Origin: Terriglobia bacterium
GTDB taxonomy: Bacteria; Acidobacteriota; Terriglobia; Versatilivoradales; Versatilivoraceae
NCBI GenBank assembly: GCA_951813285.1
Contig: OX638355.1
Coordinates: 4,776,437 to 4,840,436, forward strand
Direction of reading: 5' to 3'
DNA length: 64,000 bases
Shown here: piece by piece, positions 52,167 to 61,922 of the stretch
Position numbering within the stretch: position 1 is the stretch's first letter
Layout: every line of letters starts with the position of its first letter
Program-made: the position numbers and the translations under genes
The notes under the pieces: generated by a model
Seen by the model: the letters and a program-made list of their open reading frames with translations, nothing else
Database searches by the model: none
What the model was told of the DNA's origin: nothing

Positions 52167-52990
52167 CAACGGATTCGTCTCAGCCCAGTCCGTGTGAAGT
52201 CGTTGTCGTCCAGATTGTTCTGGAATTGAAGTTCCGTCCACGTCAGAGTTGTGCTTTTGCCGGTGATGTGATTGACCATCGTCATCGTGCTGGCATACCA
52301 AAAACGGTCCAGATACTGGCGGTAGTCTGCGACGGTAAGCGTCTTCAGGTGGGCTTTCTTGCGGTCGTAATAGTGTACCTTCCAGACGCGCAGCTCCTGC
52401 TGGTCCTGCCAGACCTCCTGACGGCTGTAGCCGGAACGCCGGTCCACCGGGATGCGTTCCGAGACGGTGCAGGTCAGATCGCCGCAGGGTTCCTCGCGCA
52501 GGTAGCGATAGGTAAACTTCTCCACCTCCGGAGTGCCCATGTCCTCGTAGGCGAATTCGCTGCCCATGAAGGAGCCGGAACGGTTCGACGAACTGATTCG
52601 CTTGACCCGTCGCAGCGCCGGCAGATAGAGCCATTGTTCGTCTTCTTCCTCCCTGTGGGCGTGAATCAGCAGCGCGGTTCCCTTCACGTCGCGCGGCTCA
52701 TCGAACACGAACAGGTTCTTGTCCCCGTCTCCGGGCACCTCCAGAACCTGCAAACGCAACTGGCGCCGGCTCTCCTGCCCTCCCCGGTTCCGGAGCACCA
52801 TGGTCTGACTGGCGGTAAAATCACCGAAGCCCTCGCCGCGCTCACGCGCGTCCAGGGCGATTTTAAGGCCTTGAGCCTCCGGGTCCGCCTCCTGGCTCAA
52901 AGCCGGAGTCCGAGCGGACAAAAATGCCCAAACAGCCAGACAACTCATGCAATACAGGTATGGCCGACGGTGGAAAAAGGAATGATTCAT
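52166..52990 (-). CDS. Outer-membrane lipoprotein-sorting-like (LolA fold) periplasmic protein
   Basis: 274 residues. Signal YCMSCLAVWAFLSARTPALS. The stretch KGTALLIHAHREEEDEQWLY, followed by LPALRRVKRISSSNRSGSFM and GSEFAYEDM, is the signature of the LolA-like family associated with RND/MMPL permeases. The fold is an open half-barrel that carries lipid. ATGA overlap with the permease gene upstream (52987-52990) and TGATG overlap with the barrel gene downstream make these three a tightly coupled unit. Confidence 0.87.
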   Translation of the reverse strand: MNHSFFHRRPYLYCMSCLAVWAFLSARTPALSQEADPEAQGLKIALDARERGEGFGDFTASQTMVLRNRGGQESRRQLRLQVLEVPGDGDKNLFVFDEPRDVKGTALLIHAHREEEDEQWLYLPALRRVKRISSSNRSGSFMGSEFAYEDMGTPEVEKFTYRYLREEPCGDLTCTVSERIPVDRRSGYSRQEVWQDQQELRVWKVHYYDRKKAHLKTLTVADYRQYLDRFWYASTMTMVNHITGKSTTLTWTELQFQNNLDDNDFTRTGLRRIR

Positions 52991-55338
52991 GATTTGTCTC
53001 GATCGATGGCCATCAGCAGGGGCGGGAGCAGCAGAAAATCAGCCAAAAGCGCAAAACCCAGCGTGATGGCGACCAGCAGGCCCAGCACCGAGCTGACCTG
53101 AAATCCCGATGAAGCAAACACCAGAAAACTTGCCGACAACACCGCGGTCGTGGTCCACAACGCGTGGCCGACGGTGCGGAAAGTGGCGCGCACCGACTCG
53201 GAAGCCGAGGCTCCTCCTCGACGGGCTTCCAGGTACTTGCTCATGAAATGGATAGTATCGTCAACCACAATGCCGAATGCCACGGCACAGACCACCGAGG
53301 CGGAAAGACCCACCTGACCCACCAGGTAGCCCCACAGACCGAAGCTCATGGCCGCGGGAATGAAGTTGGGAAACAGGCTGGCCAGACCGAAGCGCACACT
53401 CTTGAAGGTGCCGACAAGGATCAACGAGATCAGGGCCATGGCCACAATCGTGCTTCGCAGCATGCTCTCGATGTTTCTCTGGGCCAGGTGAGCGAAGATC
53501 ATGGTGACGCCCGAGGCCTCTCCGGTCAATCCGGGCGCGTTGGCCCCAACCCACTCCCGTGCGCGCTGGTCCAGCTCGCGCAGCCCCCGTGCAGACGCAT
53601 TGGCCGCGACGGTCATTCGCGTCGCCGACTTGGCGACGTCAACGCGGTCGTTCAAGTCGTTGCCAAGCGGCAGCGACAGCTCATACAGCAGCAGGTTCTG
53701 GGCCGCCAGTGCCGGATCCTCCGGTATCCGATAGAAGGCGGAGTCGTCGCCGTGCATGTTTTTGTTCAGGCGTTTCATGACATCGGGAAAGGACTGAACG
53801 AAGTTCACTTCCGGCTGGGCCCGGTACCATTCGGCGAAGGCGTCGGCCGTGCGCAGATAGGCCGGATCGGTGATACCGCCTTCGCGCCCCGAGTCCAACG
53901 AGTATTCGAGCCTATCCAGCCCGGTCAGGTTTTCGATGACGAAGTCGGTATCGTTGCGGAAACTGTAGCGCTGATCGAAATAACGCGTCCAATTGTCGCT
54001 CAGCTCGACGCGCGGAATGCCGGCAACCAGAACCACTGTCAGAATCGATACGGTCACCAGCAGGACTTTGCGGCGTGCCACCACGAACGCCCCGAAACGG
54101 TCGAAGAAGCCGGGACGGTCATCCGGAGTCGGATTCGGGCGCAACGGCAGAATCGAAAGCATGGCCGGCAGAAACGTCATCGAATAGGCGAAAGTGCACA
54201 CTAGGCCAAAGGCCACCATGTTGCCCAGAACGTGGAAAGGTGGGGAATCCGAGGCATTCAGGCTCAAAAATCCGATCGTGGTCGTCAGCGCGGCCAGGAA
54301 GACCGGGTAGGCATTGATCCGAAGCGATTTGCGGATCGCCTCCTCCCGGCCCTGCCCCTCCCGGAGCCCAGCCAGGGTGCTGGTGACGATGTGGACCGCG
54401 TGCGCGACCGCGATGGCCATGACGATGATCGGCACACCGGCGCTGGCGGGGCTGAATATCTGACCGGTCCAACCGGCGAAACCCATGGTGCCGGCGATGA
54501 CGAGCACGAACAGGGTCACGATCGCCAGGGTTGCCAATATCGACTTCAAGAGCAGGGCCGAGCTCGCGACGATGATCAGGAACACGATCGGCACCAGCGT
54601 CTCCAGGTCGGCCGCGGTCGCCGCAGCCAGCACTCGATTCATGACCACGTCGCCGGTCAGGTAATAGGAAATGTCGGGATGGCGCGCCCGGGCCTCGGTG
54701 AGCAGGGCGTTGATATGATCGGTGATTTCGATCACCGCCAGGTCCGAATTTTCGGGCAGCAGGAAATTGATGGCCAGCCCGCCCACGCGTCCGTCGGTCG
54801 AGACCAGACGCCCGGCCACGCCCACCTCCTCAAGCGCGATCGACTCGACGCGCGCAAGGGCGGCATCACTCAACGAGGCGGCGTCTTCCACGAGCGGCCC
54901 GACCGCCAGGTCGTCCTCTCCGAAGGCCTCGCTGTGGGTATAGTTGGTAAGCGAATCCACCCGGGTGGAGTGGGGCGTACGCCAGGCGGCTTCGGTCAAT
55001 TCCTCGATGGAGCCCAACACTTCGCGTGTGAACACCGAGCCTTCCCGCGGAGCCACGGCGATCAGGGCCGTATCGGACGAGGCGTAGGTGTTTCCCAGCG
55101 CGTCGAAAGCCGCGAGTTGCGGGTTGTCTTCGCTGAACAGGTTGCGGTAGTTGTTGGTGACGGTGATGGAAGGGGCGCCGGAGGCAAGGACCAACATGAC
55201 GATCAGAGCGACTCCGACGACCAGCCACCGGTGGCGGAGAATGAGGTCAATGTATCGATCCAATCGCACTACAGCACCCTGGGTCGCATTCTTGGGAGCG
55301 TTGCCTGAGCCGCCTGTCTGCAATCCGGACACACCCAC
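52987..55338 (-). CDS. MMPL/RND-type lipid transporter permease
   Basis: 783 residues. Two repeats, each one TM segment, a large periplasmic loop, then five TM segments: HRWLVVGVALIVMLVLASG and FLIIVASSALLLKSILATLA in the first half, MALISLILVGTFKSVRFGLA and FGIVVDDTIHFMSKYLEARR in the second. NYRNLFSEDNPQLAAFDALG is typical of the family that includes HpnN and mycobacterial MmpL, which move lipids. The GTG at 55338 is the first start; a later GTG before VRLDRYIDLILRHRW is possible. With LolA-like and barrel partners, it is a candidate exporter of the isoprenoid product. Confidence 0.88.
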   Translation of the reverse strand: MGVSGLQTGGSGNAPKNATQGAVVRLDRYIDLILRHRWLVVGVALIVMLVLASGAPSITVTNNYRNLFSEDNPQLAAFDALGNTYASSDTALIAVAPREGSVFTREVLGSIEELTEAAWRTPHSTRVDSLTNYTHSEAFGEDDLAVGPLVEDAASLSDAALARVESIALEEVGVAGRLVSTDGRVGGLAINFLLPENSDLAVIEITDHINALLTEARARHPDISYYLTGDVVMNRVLAAATAADLETLVPIVFLIIVASSALLLKSILATLAIVTLFVLVIAGTMGFAGWTGQIFSPASAGVPIIVMAIAVAHAVHIVTSTLAGLREGQGREEAIRKSLRINAYPVFLAALTTTIGFLSLNASDSPPFHVLGNMVAFGLVCTFAYSMTFLPAMLSILPLRPNPTPDDRPGFFDRFGAFVVARRKVLLVTVSILTVVLVAGIPRVELSDNWTRYFDQRYSFRNDTDFVIENLTGLDRLEYSLDSGREGGITDPAYLRTADAFAEWYRAQPEVNFVQSFPDVMKRLNKNMHGDDSAFYRIPEDPALAAQNLLLYELSLPLGNDLNDRVDVAKSATRMTVAANASARGLRELDQRAREWVGANAPGLTGEASGVTMIFAHLAQRNIESMLRSTIVAMALISLILVGTFKSVRFGLASLFPNFIPAAMSFGLWGYLVGQVGLSASVVCAVAFGIVVDDTIHFMSKYLEARRGGASASESVRATFRTVGHALWTTTAVLSASFLVFASSGFQVSSVLGLLVAITLGFALLADFLLLPPLLMAIDRDKS

Positions 55339-55496
55339 ACGGTGCCCATCTTATACCGACGCCAGGCAATATGGACTACCGAAACACGGACAAGCGGAAA
55401 AATTTACCCATGGGTGGGATTGGCAGCGCCGATCAATCGGGGATTGGAACACCCTCCCCGCCAACGAGGAGAGGAGGCGTGATGCGATCGCCGTCG

Positions 55497-56594
55497 CTAC
55501 ACGAAACGCACCAGCCTGACATTCAGCGTCCGAGTCGGACCACCGGCGACCTTCCATTGGACCAGAATCGGGCTCTGGTAGGTGCCCCAGCCGATCTCAC
55601 CGATCCCTTCGCCCCGGCGGTCCAAAACCGGCAGGCTGATCTCCCGCTTCATCCGCAGAAAATGGGCAAACGGAATCGCCAGCGCCCGGTTGACGAGCAG
55701 CTCCACCACTGAACGCCGCACGCCTACCCGATCCACGATCTCGTTGAAGAGCTGCACGGCGTCGTACTGCGCATAGTTGAGGGCCTTGGTCGGGATGGCC
55801 CGGGGCGCCTGGATTGCCTCCTTGCCTATCCGCGCCATGAAACGTAGGGGATTTTTCAGCACTTCCCGAAGGTCGTGGGTCATCAGCAGCGTTTCGTACT
55901 CGTTGACGGTCAGGCCTGCGTGGCGCTCGTTCGCGGGAAGGGACACGTCGAAACGGCCGAAAGACACTTGGTGTTCCTGCGCCAGCCTCTGTAGCTGGCT
56001 GATCAGGCCGATTCGCGGGTCTCTCAGGTTCTGGGCGTCGATCGAGTGCGGCGACGCCGCCACCTGTACCTGCACCAGGGCGACCTCCTCCTCCTCGTTG
56101 TAGGCGATCACCGTCGTGCGCCGGCTCCGGGCGCCGCCCGTATGCACCCCGTCCAGCTCTACGAACCAAACCGGCTCGTCCCCCGCCAGCTCGTACGACG
56201 CGCAGTTCCGTAGTCCGCCCCCCATGAACATGAGGTGGGAGTCGGCGTTGAGTGGCTCGACGGTGCGCTGTGGGTCGGAGAGTTCGGTCCGCAAGTTGAG
56301 CTTGTCGTGGATGTAGCCGGCGCCGGGAGGAAAGAGCCGCTGGAAGACCTTGAGGTAATCCCGGATGTTGAGGCTGTCGTGTTCCAGCAGTTCCACCAGG
56401 TGCTGGTCCAGATAGCCGGCCGTGGTGTGGTCCGAGATGTAGAACTCCTTGGAATACCGGGTGAAGTCCGACCTGAACTCCTCTCTCAACCTGCGCCTGA
56501 CATCGAACAGGCCAACGCGGAAAGTAGGCTTGATGCGCAGTGTGGCCTGGAAAGGCGCCCCTCCGATTTTGGTGTGCCGGTTTACCAGGATCAT
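55497..56594 (-). CDS. YjbQ/UPF0047-like domain fused to an uncharacterised C-terminal region
   Basis: 365 residues. About 45-170 resemble YjbQ: SDHTTAGYLDQ, FQRLFPPGAGYIHDKLN, EPLNADSHLMF and PVWFVELDGVHTGGARSR. YjbQ proteins are usually about 130-140 residues; here about 190 more residues follow with no family I recognise (e.g. ANERHAGLTVNEYETLLMTH, KEISLP-like strands near the end). GGGAG precedes the ATG by 11 bases. It sits between the MMPL permease and the HAE1 pump on the same strand. Its role in the locus is unknown. Confidence 0.65.
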   Translation of the reverse strand: MILVNRHTKIGGAPFQATLRIKPTFRVGLFDVRRRLREEFRSDFTRYSKEFYISDHTTAGYLDQHLVELLEHDSLNIRDYLKVFQRLFPPGAGYIHDKLNLRTELSDPQRTVEPLNADSHLMFMGGGLRNCASYELAGDEPVWFVELDGVHTGGARSRRTTVIAYNEEEEVALVQVQVAASPHSIDAQNLRDPRIGLISQLQRLAQEHQVSFGRFDVSLPANERHAGLTVNEYETLLMTHDLREVLKNPLRFMARIGKEAIQAPRAIPTKALNYAQYDAVQLFNEIVDRVGVRRSVVELLVNRALAIPFAHFLRMKREISLPVLDRRGEGIGEIGWGTYQSPILVQWKVAGGPTRTLNVRLVRFV

Positions 56595-56794
56595 AGGCGG
56601 TCATCTCCCATGCTGTGCAGAGTGGTCTAAAAAGGATCGGTCACGACCTGTCCTCTGGAGGAATACTATCCCCCCATATAGAGGCGGAACCATGAGGCCC
56701 GCTACCCGGTACTTGGACGAGTTTAGAATATCAGAAATCCTGTTATCCCCAAATTCCTGGACAGACAAACCCACCATAGAGAGGACCAGCGCGG

Positions 56795-59700
56795 TCACCT
56801 GGCCGTCGCTGCCCCGCGGCTTGAGTTGGCACGCAGATAGACAGCCATCAGTGCGGGCACGAGCAAGATCAGGATCCCGGTCGTAACCATGATTCCGACA
56901 CCGAGAGAGGCCGCAAACGGGACCAGGAACTGCGCCTGGATGGCCCGTTCGAGAATGAGCGGCGTGAAGCCGAGAAAAGTGGTCACCGAGGTCAGAATGA
57001 TGGGACGGAAGCGCCCCTTGGCGCCATCGATGATGGCCGTCTTCGGATCGGCGCCCTCCCTCAGCCGCTGGTCGATGAAGTCCATCATGACCAGCGAATC
57101 GTTGATGGTGACCCCGCTAAGCCCGAAGAAGCCCATGAAGGATGCGGCGCTGATGGGCACTCCCAAAACGAGGTGACCCAGGACGACGCCAATGAGACCG
57201 AAAGGAATGATAGCCATCACGAGGAATGGTTTGATGTAGGATCCCAGAGACAGCGCCAGCAGCGCGAAAATCGCCAGCATGGCAAGTATGAAGCCGCGGT
57301 ACAAGGCGTCCAGCGACTCCAGTTGCTGCTGCTGCTCGCCGCCGAAAGAATACGTCAGCTCGGGGTTGGTAACGGTAAGTGGCGCGAGGATCATATCGGT
57401 GAGGATGGCATTGGCTTCGCCGCCGGAAATCACGTTCTCGTCCACATCCGCCGTCACCGTCACCACGCGCTGACCGTCCTGCCGCCGGATCGACGGCGGC
57501 GACCTTCCCATTGTCATGGATGCCACCTGGCCGATCGGCACCTCTCCTCCCGACCGGGTGCGGATCAGGTAGTCCTCGACATCGGTGATCGCATCGCGCT
57601 CTCCGTCGGGCAGGCGTGCGTAGACCCGGATCTCTTCCCGGTCGCGCTGCATCCTCAACGCCTCCACGCCGAAGAAAGCTGCCCGCACCTGCCGCGCCAT
57701 CTCCTCGACCGTGAGACCAAGCGTTCGCGCTTCCGGCCGCAACTCCAACTGAATCTCGCGGACGCCTGGGGTATGATCGGACCGAACATCGAAGACCCCC
57801 GCCACGCTGCGAAGGCCGGCAACCACCGAGTCCGCGACTTCCGACAGACGCTCCGGATCCGGATGCGACAGCACCGCCTCCACGGGACTGCCGAGATCGA
57901 TGAGCTCGCCGCTGAAGGCAAGCCCCCGAACGTTGGGGAGAATCCCGACCTCTTCCCGCCAAGCCTGTACGATCGAGATAGCGGACATGTCCCGTTGCTG
58001 AGCACTTGAGAGCTTGAATTCGATAGTGGCGATGTTTGCTTGCGGATTCATGGTAGGGGTCGGGTTGAGCCCTCCCCCCTCCACGCGAGCTCTCTGGCCG
58101 ACGGTGACGCTCACGCCGGAAAGCAGAGAGGGAGCACCGTCCGGTCTGTCCCGGTCCAGGCGTTCCAAAACCCGCTTTCCCGCCCGCTCCAGTTTCATTG
58201 CCACCTGGTACGTCCTCTCGGCCGGTGTCCCGTCCGGCATTACGAGATTGGCGGTGACGAAGTCCCCCTCCACCACGGGGGCAAAGGTCGTCGGGACAAT
58301 ACCGGCCGGCACCAGGGACAGGCTGACAACGAACAGGCCAACGACCCCCGCCACCACGACAGCAGGCCATTGGGTCGTGAACCGCAACCCTCGATCCAGG
58401 GGACCATTGATGAATCTGTTCAACCCTCGATCCACGTATTCTCGAATACGCGAGAAGAACCGATCCAGCAGGTTGGTCGGCACCCATTCCGGTCCGTTCA
58501 AGTGGGACAGGTGCTTCGGCAGTATCAGAAGCGCTTCGACCAGTGAGATCAGCAGCATGCTGATGACGATCACAGGCAGCGCGCTCCACACTTCTCCGAT
58601 GCCCCCGGGAATGAAGAGCAGCGGCGTGAAGGCCGCCACCGAAGTGAGAACCGCGAAGATCAACGCATTCTTGATCCGTCGCGTGCCCCGGATGGCCGCC
58701 GCCACTCCCGGCACTCCCCGCATACGTTCGTAGTGGATGTGTTCGGCCACCACTATGGCGTCGTCGACAATGATGCCGATAGCCAGAACGAACGCGAACA
58801 GTGAGATGGTATTGATGGCGAGGTCGAGCGTCAGCATCACCGCCAAGGCCCCCACGCCCGCGGTGATCAGGCCGGAGACGACCCACAATGCGAGCCGTAT
58901 CTCGAGAAACAGAGCCAGCACGACGAACACCAGAACGAGTCCCATAAGACCGTTCTTGCGGAGGATTTCGGCCCGCTCCGAGTAGGTCTGGGAGTCATCG
59001 TTCCAGATGGTGATCCCGACGCCCTCGGGCAGGGAGGGGACAATTACGTTCGCGATGTGCTCATGTACGGCTTGGGCCACAACCATCACCTGCTCGCCCT
59101 CGGCCCGATAGACCTCCACGAAAAGCGCCGGCTGACCCTGGTGCCGGAGAATCAGGTCCGTGTCCTGGAAAGCATCGCGTACGTTGGCGATTTCTCCGAG
59201 ACGCACCACCGTGCCGTCCTTCCGAGCGATAACCACGATCTCCTCGAAGTCGAGCTGGTCGTACCTCTGGCCGATGGTCCGGACCCGAACCTGAGCCTCC
59301 CGCGTATCGATGCTGCCGGCCGAAAGGTCGAGGGAACTGCGGCGGACCGCATCCGCGACATCGTCGAGCGTCAGCCCGAAGGAGCGCAGATGGAGGAGCG
59401 GCACCTCGATCGAGATCTCATATTCTCTGGTCCCGGTGGTCTCGACCTGGGACACGGCGGGCAAGGAGGCCAGGTCGTCCTCGATCTGAAAGGCCAACTC
59501 CTTCAGCGAGCGCTCGGGGATGTCGCCAAAGACGATCAGACGGATCATGCTGGTGCGGTTGTCCATCTCCCTGAACTGCGGCCGCTCGGCTGCGCCGGGA
59601 AAGGAATGAATGCGCCCGACCGCGGACTTGACTTCGTCCATGACCTCGTCGATGTCGGCGCCGGTCTTCAATTCGACCCTCACCGATGCCAGCCCGGGGG

Positions 59701-59986
59701 CCGCCAGGGACTTGACCGCCTTGGCATCCTCCAGCGCCTCCACCTGCTCCTCGATCTTGACGACGATCGATTCCTCCACTTCGTCGGGCACGGCGCCGGG
59801 ATAGGCCACCGACACTTCGATGGTATTGAAGGGAACGGTCGGCCAGGCTTGTCGCTCCAAGGCCTCCAGCGCCACCAGGCCGGCCGCCAATATGACCAAC
59901 ATCAACAGATTGGCGGCAACTCGGTTGCTCGCCATGAAGGCAATGGGACCGCCGGGTTCCCCTTGGTAGGGGTCGGTTCGATTCAT
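56795..59986 (-). CDS. HAE1-type RND efflux pump permease
   Basis: 1063 residues, AcrB-like length. The first TM is ASNRVAANLLMLVILAAGLV; the central TM block includes TISLFAFVLAIGIIVDDAIV with the proton-relay acids; second-half TMs include SAASFMGFFGLSGVTINDSL. Porter domains contain AYPGAVPDEVEESIVVKIEE, a pattern typical of the family. The ATG at 59986 has AGGTG upstream. The outer-membrane factor gene starts upstream on the same strand with its stop 99 bases before this start. It lacks an adjacent adaptor; the one at 43268 is the only candidate in the window. Confidence 0.93.
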   Translation of the reverse strand: MNRTDPYQGEPGGPIAFMASNRVAANLLMLVILAAGLVALEALERQAWPTVPFNTIEVSVAYPGAVPDEVEESIVVKIEEQVEALEDAKAVKSLAAPGLASVRVELKTGADIDEVMDEVKSAVGRIHSFPGAAERPQFREMDNRTSMIRLIVFGDIPERSLKELAFQIEDDLASLPAVSQVETTGTREYEISIEVPLLHLRSFGLTLDDVADAVRRSSLDLSAGSIDTREAQVRVRTIGQRYDQLDFEEIVVIARKDGTVVRLGEIANVRDAFQDTDLILRHQGQPALFVEVYRAEGEQVMVVAQAVHEHIANVIVPSLPEGVGITIWNDDSQTYSERAEILRKNGLMGLVLVFVVLALFLEIRLALWVVSGLITAGVGALAVMLTLDLAINTISLFAFVLAIGIIVDDAIVVAEHIHYERMRGVPGVAAAIRGTRRIKNALIFAVLTSVAAFTPLLFIPGGIGEVWSALPVIVISMLLISLVEALLILPKHLSHLNGPEWVPTNLLDRFFSRIREYVDRGLNRFINGPLDRGLRFTTQWPAVVVAGVVGLFVVSLSLVPAGIVPTTFAPVVEGDFVTANLVMPDGTPAERTYQVAMKLERAGKRVLERLDRDRPDGAPSLLSGVSVTVGQRARVEGGGLNPTPTMNPQANIATIEFKLSSAQQRDMSAISIVQAWREEVGILPNVRGLAFSGELIDLGSPVEAVLSHPDPERLSEVADSVVAGLRSVAGVFDVRSDHTPGVREIQLELRPEARTLGLTVEEMARQVRAAFFGVEALRMQRDREEIRVYARLPDGERDAITDVEDYLIRTRSGGEVPIGQVASMTMGRSPPSIRRQDGQRVVTVTADVDENVISGGEANAILTDMILAPLTVTNPELTYSFGGEQQQQLESLDALYRGFILAMLAIFALLALSLGSYIKPFLVMAIIPFGLIGVVLGHLVLGVPISAASFMGFFGLSGVTINDSLVMMDFIDQRLREGADPKTAIIDGAKGRFRPIILTSVTTFLGFTPLILERAIQAQFLVPFAASLGVGIMVTTGILILLVPALMAVYLRANSSRGAATAR

Positions 59987-60085
59987 GGGCTGCACCTGGT
60001 ACAGGTCCGGGAGGCAAGGGGCACGGAGGCGCAAGAGTCGCTGCAATCAGGCTGAAATTGAACTCTCATTTCAAGAGTGGCCGGG

Positions 60086-61552
60086 TCAATTTCCACGCTC
60101 CCCCTCGAGCATCACGGGGAGGAGAGCTCCCGGCGAGCCCGGGGAGGCGTTGGGGTCAAAGCCGCCTCCCAGCGCCAGGTGGAGATCGATCCGATTATCC
60201 AGCAGGAGATGCTGGAGAGTCAGGACCTGGCTCTTCAGGTCGAGAATGCGCCGTTCGGTCTCCAACACCGTCAGCACACTGCCCTGGCCATGACGATAGC
60301 GAAGCTGGGCCTGTTTGCGAGCCGCTCGGGACTCGGCAGTCGATTCTTCCAGCTCACGCAGCCGGTCTCGCAGAAGACTCTCGACCGAGAGGGCCGTCTC
60401 CACCTCCCCGAAGGCCTGCAGAACCGAGTCGGTATAGATCTCCAGGGCCTCCTCGGAGCGACTCCGGGCGATGTCGACCTGGAGCTTGAGGCGCCCTCCC
60501 TGAAAGATGGGCTGAACCAGGTTGCCCAGCAGGCTCCAGACGGCGTAGTTCCCATTCAACAGGCTCAGCAGCGAGTCGGTGGCCGTTCCACCCGCGGTTG
60601 TGAGGCTGAATCGAGGATGAAGATTCGCTTGAGACTGCACGATGCCCGCATCGGAGGCCAGCAGGCGGCGCTGGGCCGCGATGAGATCGGGTCGGCGGAT
60701 CAGGAGCTGGGAAGGAAGGCCGGCTGGAACTTCGGCGGAAACCGCAGGGAGACTGTCTCCAACCTTCAAATCCCCGGCAGGATAGCGTCCGGCCAGAAGT
60801 TCGATCTGAAGGATGACGCGGTCCAGTTGCTCGCGGCGAAGATGAACCAGCGATTCAGCCGCGGACACGTCCGCCAGGACAAGACGCAATTCCAACGCCG
60901 GTTGGAAACCTGCCTCGAAGCGGCTTTTTGCCCACTGGGAGGTCAGCTTGTAGCTGGCCACCATCTCACGAGCCAGGGCCAGTTGATGATGTGCGACGGT
61001 GGCGGCGAACCAGGCTTTGGCGGTTTGGGCCGCCAAGGAATGCCTGACTGCCGCCAGATCCGCGGACTGGGCAGAAGCCAAAGCGCCGGCCCGAATCTGA
61101 CCGCTGCGGATTCTTCCCCAGAGATCCGCCTCCCAACTGATGTCCAACCCAACTCCCATGAGGGTGTAGGTGGCTTGCGGCACCCGTCCGGCAAAACCGG
61201 GCAGGGGCAGGCCGATGAAATTCTGACGCTGGCGGCTGCTGTTCAAGGCGAACCCCATGGACGGCACCAGGTCGGCGCCGGCCATTCGGGCTTCGTTGAC
61301 TGCCGCTTCCAAGCGGTCAGCGGCGGCCTGGAGCTGGTGATTGTTGCTCAGAGCCTCCTCGATCAGAGCATCCAGTTGGGGGTCCTTGAATTGTTTCCAC
61401 CAATGGACGTCGACCGTTTCTTCCAGAGCCTTTCCCGAGTTCCAGACTGCCGGGACCTGTACTCTCGGCTGACGCTGGGGCGGAGCCGCAGTGCGATAGC
61501 ACCCGGTTAATGGAAGAAGGGTGGCGAGCAGTAGAAGGGGAAGTGGCCTCAT
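60086..61552 (-). CDS. NodT-type outer-membrane factor lipoprotein
   Basis: 488 residues. Signal with lipobox LLPLTGC, Cys18. Two repeats of the outer-membrane efflux protein domain form a TolC-like channel: WWKQFKDPQLDALIEEALSN, ISWEADLWGRIRSGQIRAGA, RRPDLIAAQRRLLASDAGIV, YAVWSLLGNLVQPIFQGGRL. Upstream of and in line with the HAE1 pump. Together with the adaptor at 43268 this would form a complete tripartite exporter. Confidence 0.93.
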   Translation of the reverse strand: MRPLPLLLLATLLPLTGCYRTAAPPQRQPRVQVPAVWNSGKALEETVDVHWWKQFKDPQLDALIEEALSNNHQLQAAADRLEAAVNEARMAGADLVPSMGFALNSSRQRQNFIGLPLPGFAGRVPQATYTLMGVGLDISWEADLWGRIRSGQIRAGALASAQSADLAAVRHSLAAQTAKAWFAATVAHHQLALAREMVASYKLTSQWAKSRFEAGFQPALELRLVLADVSAAESLVHLRREQLDRVILQIELLAGRYPAGDLKVGDSLPAVSAEVPAGLPSQLLIRRPDLIAAQRRLLASDAGIVQSQANLHPRFSLTTAGGTATDSLLSLLNGNYAVWSLLGNLVQPIFQGGRLKLQVDIARSRSEEALEIYTDSVLQAFGEVETALSVESLLRDRLRELEESTAESRAARKQAQLRYRHGQGSVLTVLETERRILDLKSQVLTLQHLLLDNRIDLHLALGGGFDPNASPGSPGALLPVMLEGERGN

Positions 61553-61784
61553 TGCCTTGGCTGGTCCCGGATGGGACTCTGTGTCGGAAAGCCCGCCGCC
61601 GGAAACGAAACCCGGATATCGATCACCTGGTTCAGCTCAGAGGACTCGGAGTTACAGCCCCTCTGTTGAAGGGAACTCCAGACAGGTCCACAGATCGACC
61701 CGCCTATTTTGTCACCGCCAGGGTGACTGTTTCAATCCCCGATTGAACGGCCTGCCAGGGTGCAGCGGGCGCCGAGTTGGCCGT

Positions 61785-61922
61785 TTACGCCTGCACGGCG
61801 GCGGGCAGGCCGCGGATGACCGCCTTGAACAGACACTTCAAGACTGAATCCGACCGGGCAATAACACCGGTCAAGATGATGAGCGCAGCCACGCTCATTC
61901 GCGACAATCCGATGTTGCGGCC
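61785..61922 (-). pseudogene. C-terminal remnant of a type 1 squalene synthase gene
   Basis: 45 codons ending in a stop: [45 protein letters not shown]. This matches the C-terminus of the gene at 48139-49215 ([40 protein letters not shown]). The rest of that gene is missing. The remnant overlaps the last 28 bases of the intact type 2 gene in another frame. Confidence 0.85.
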
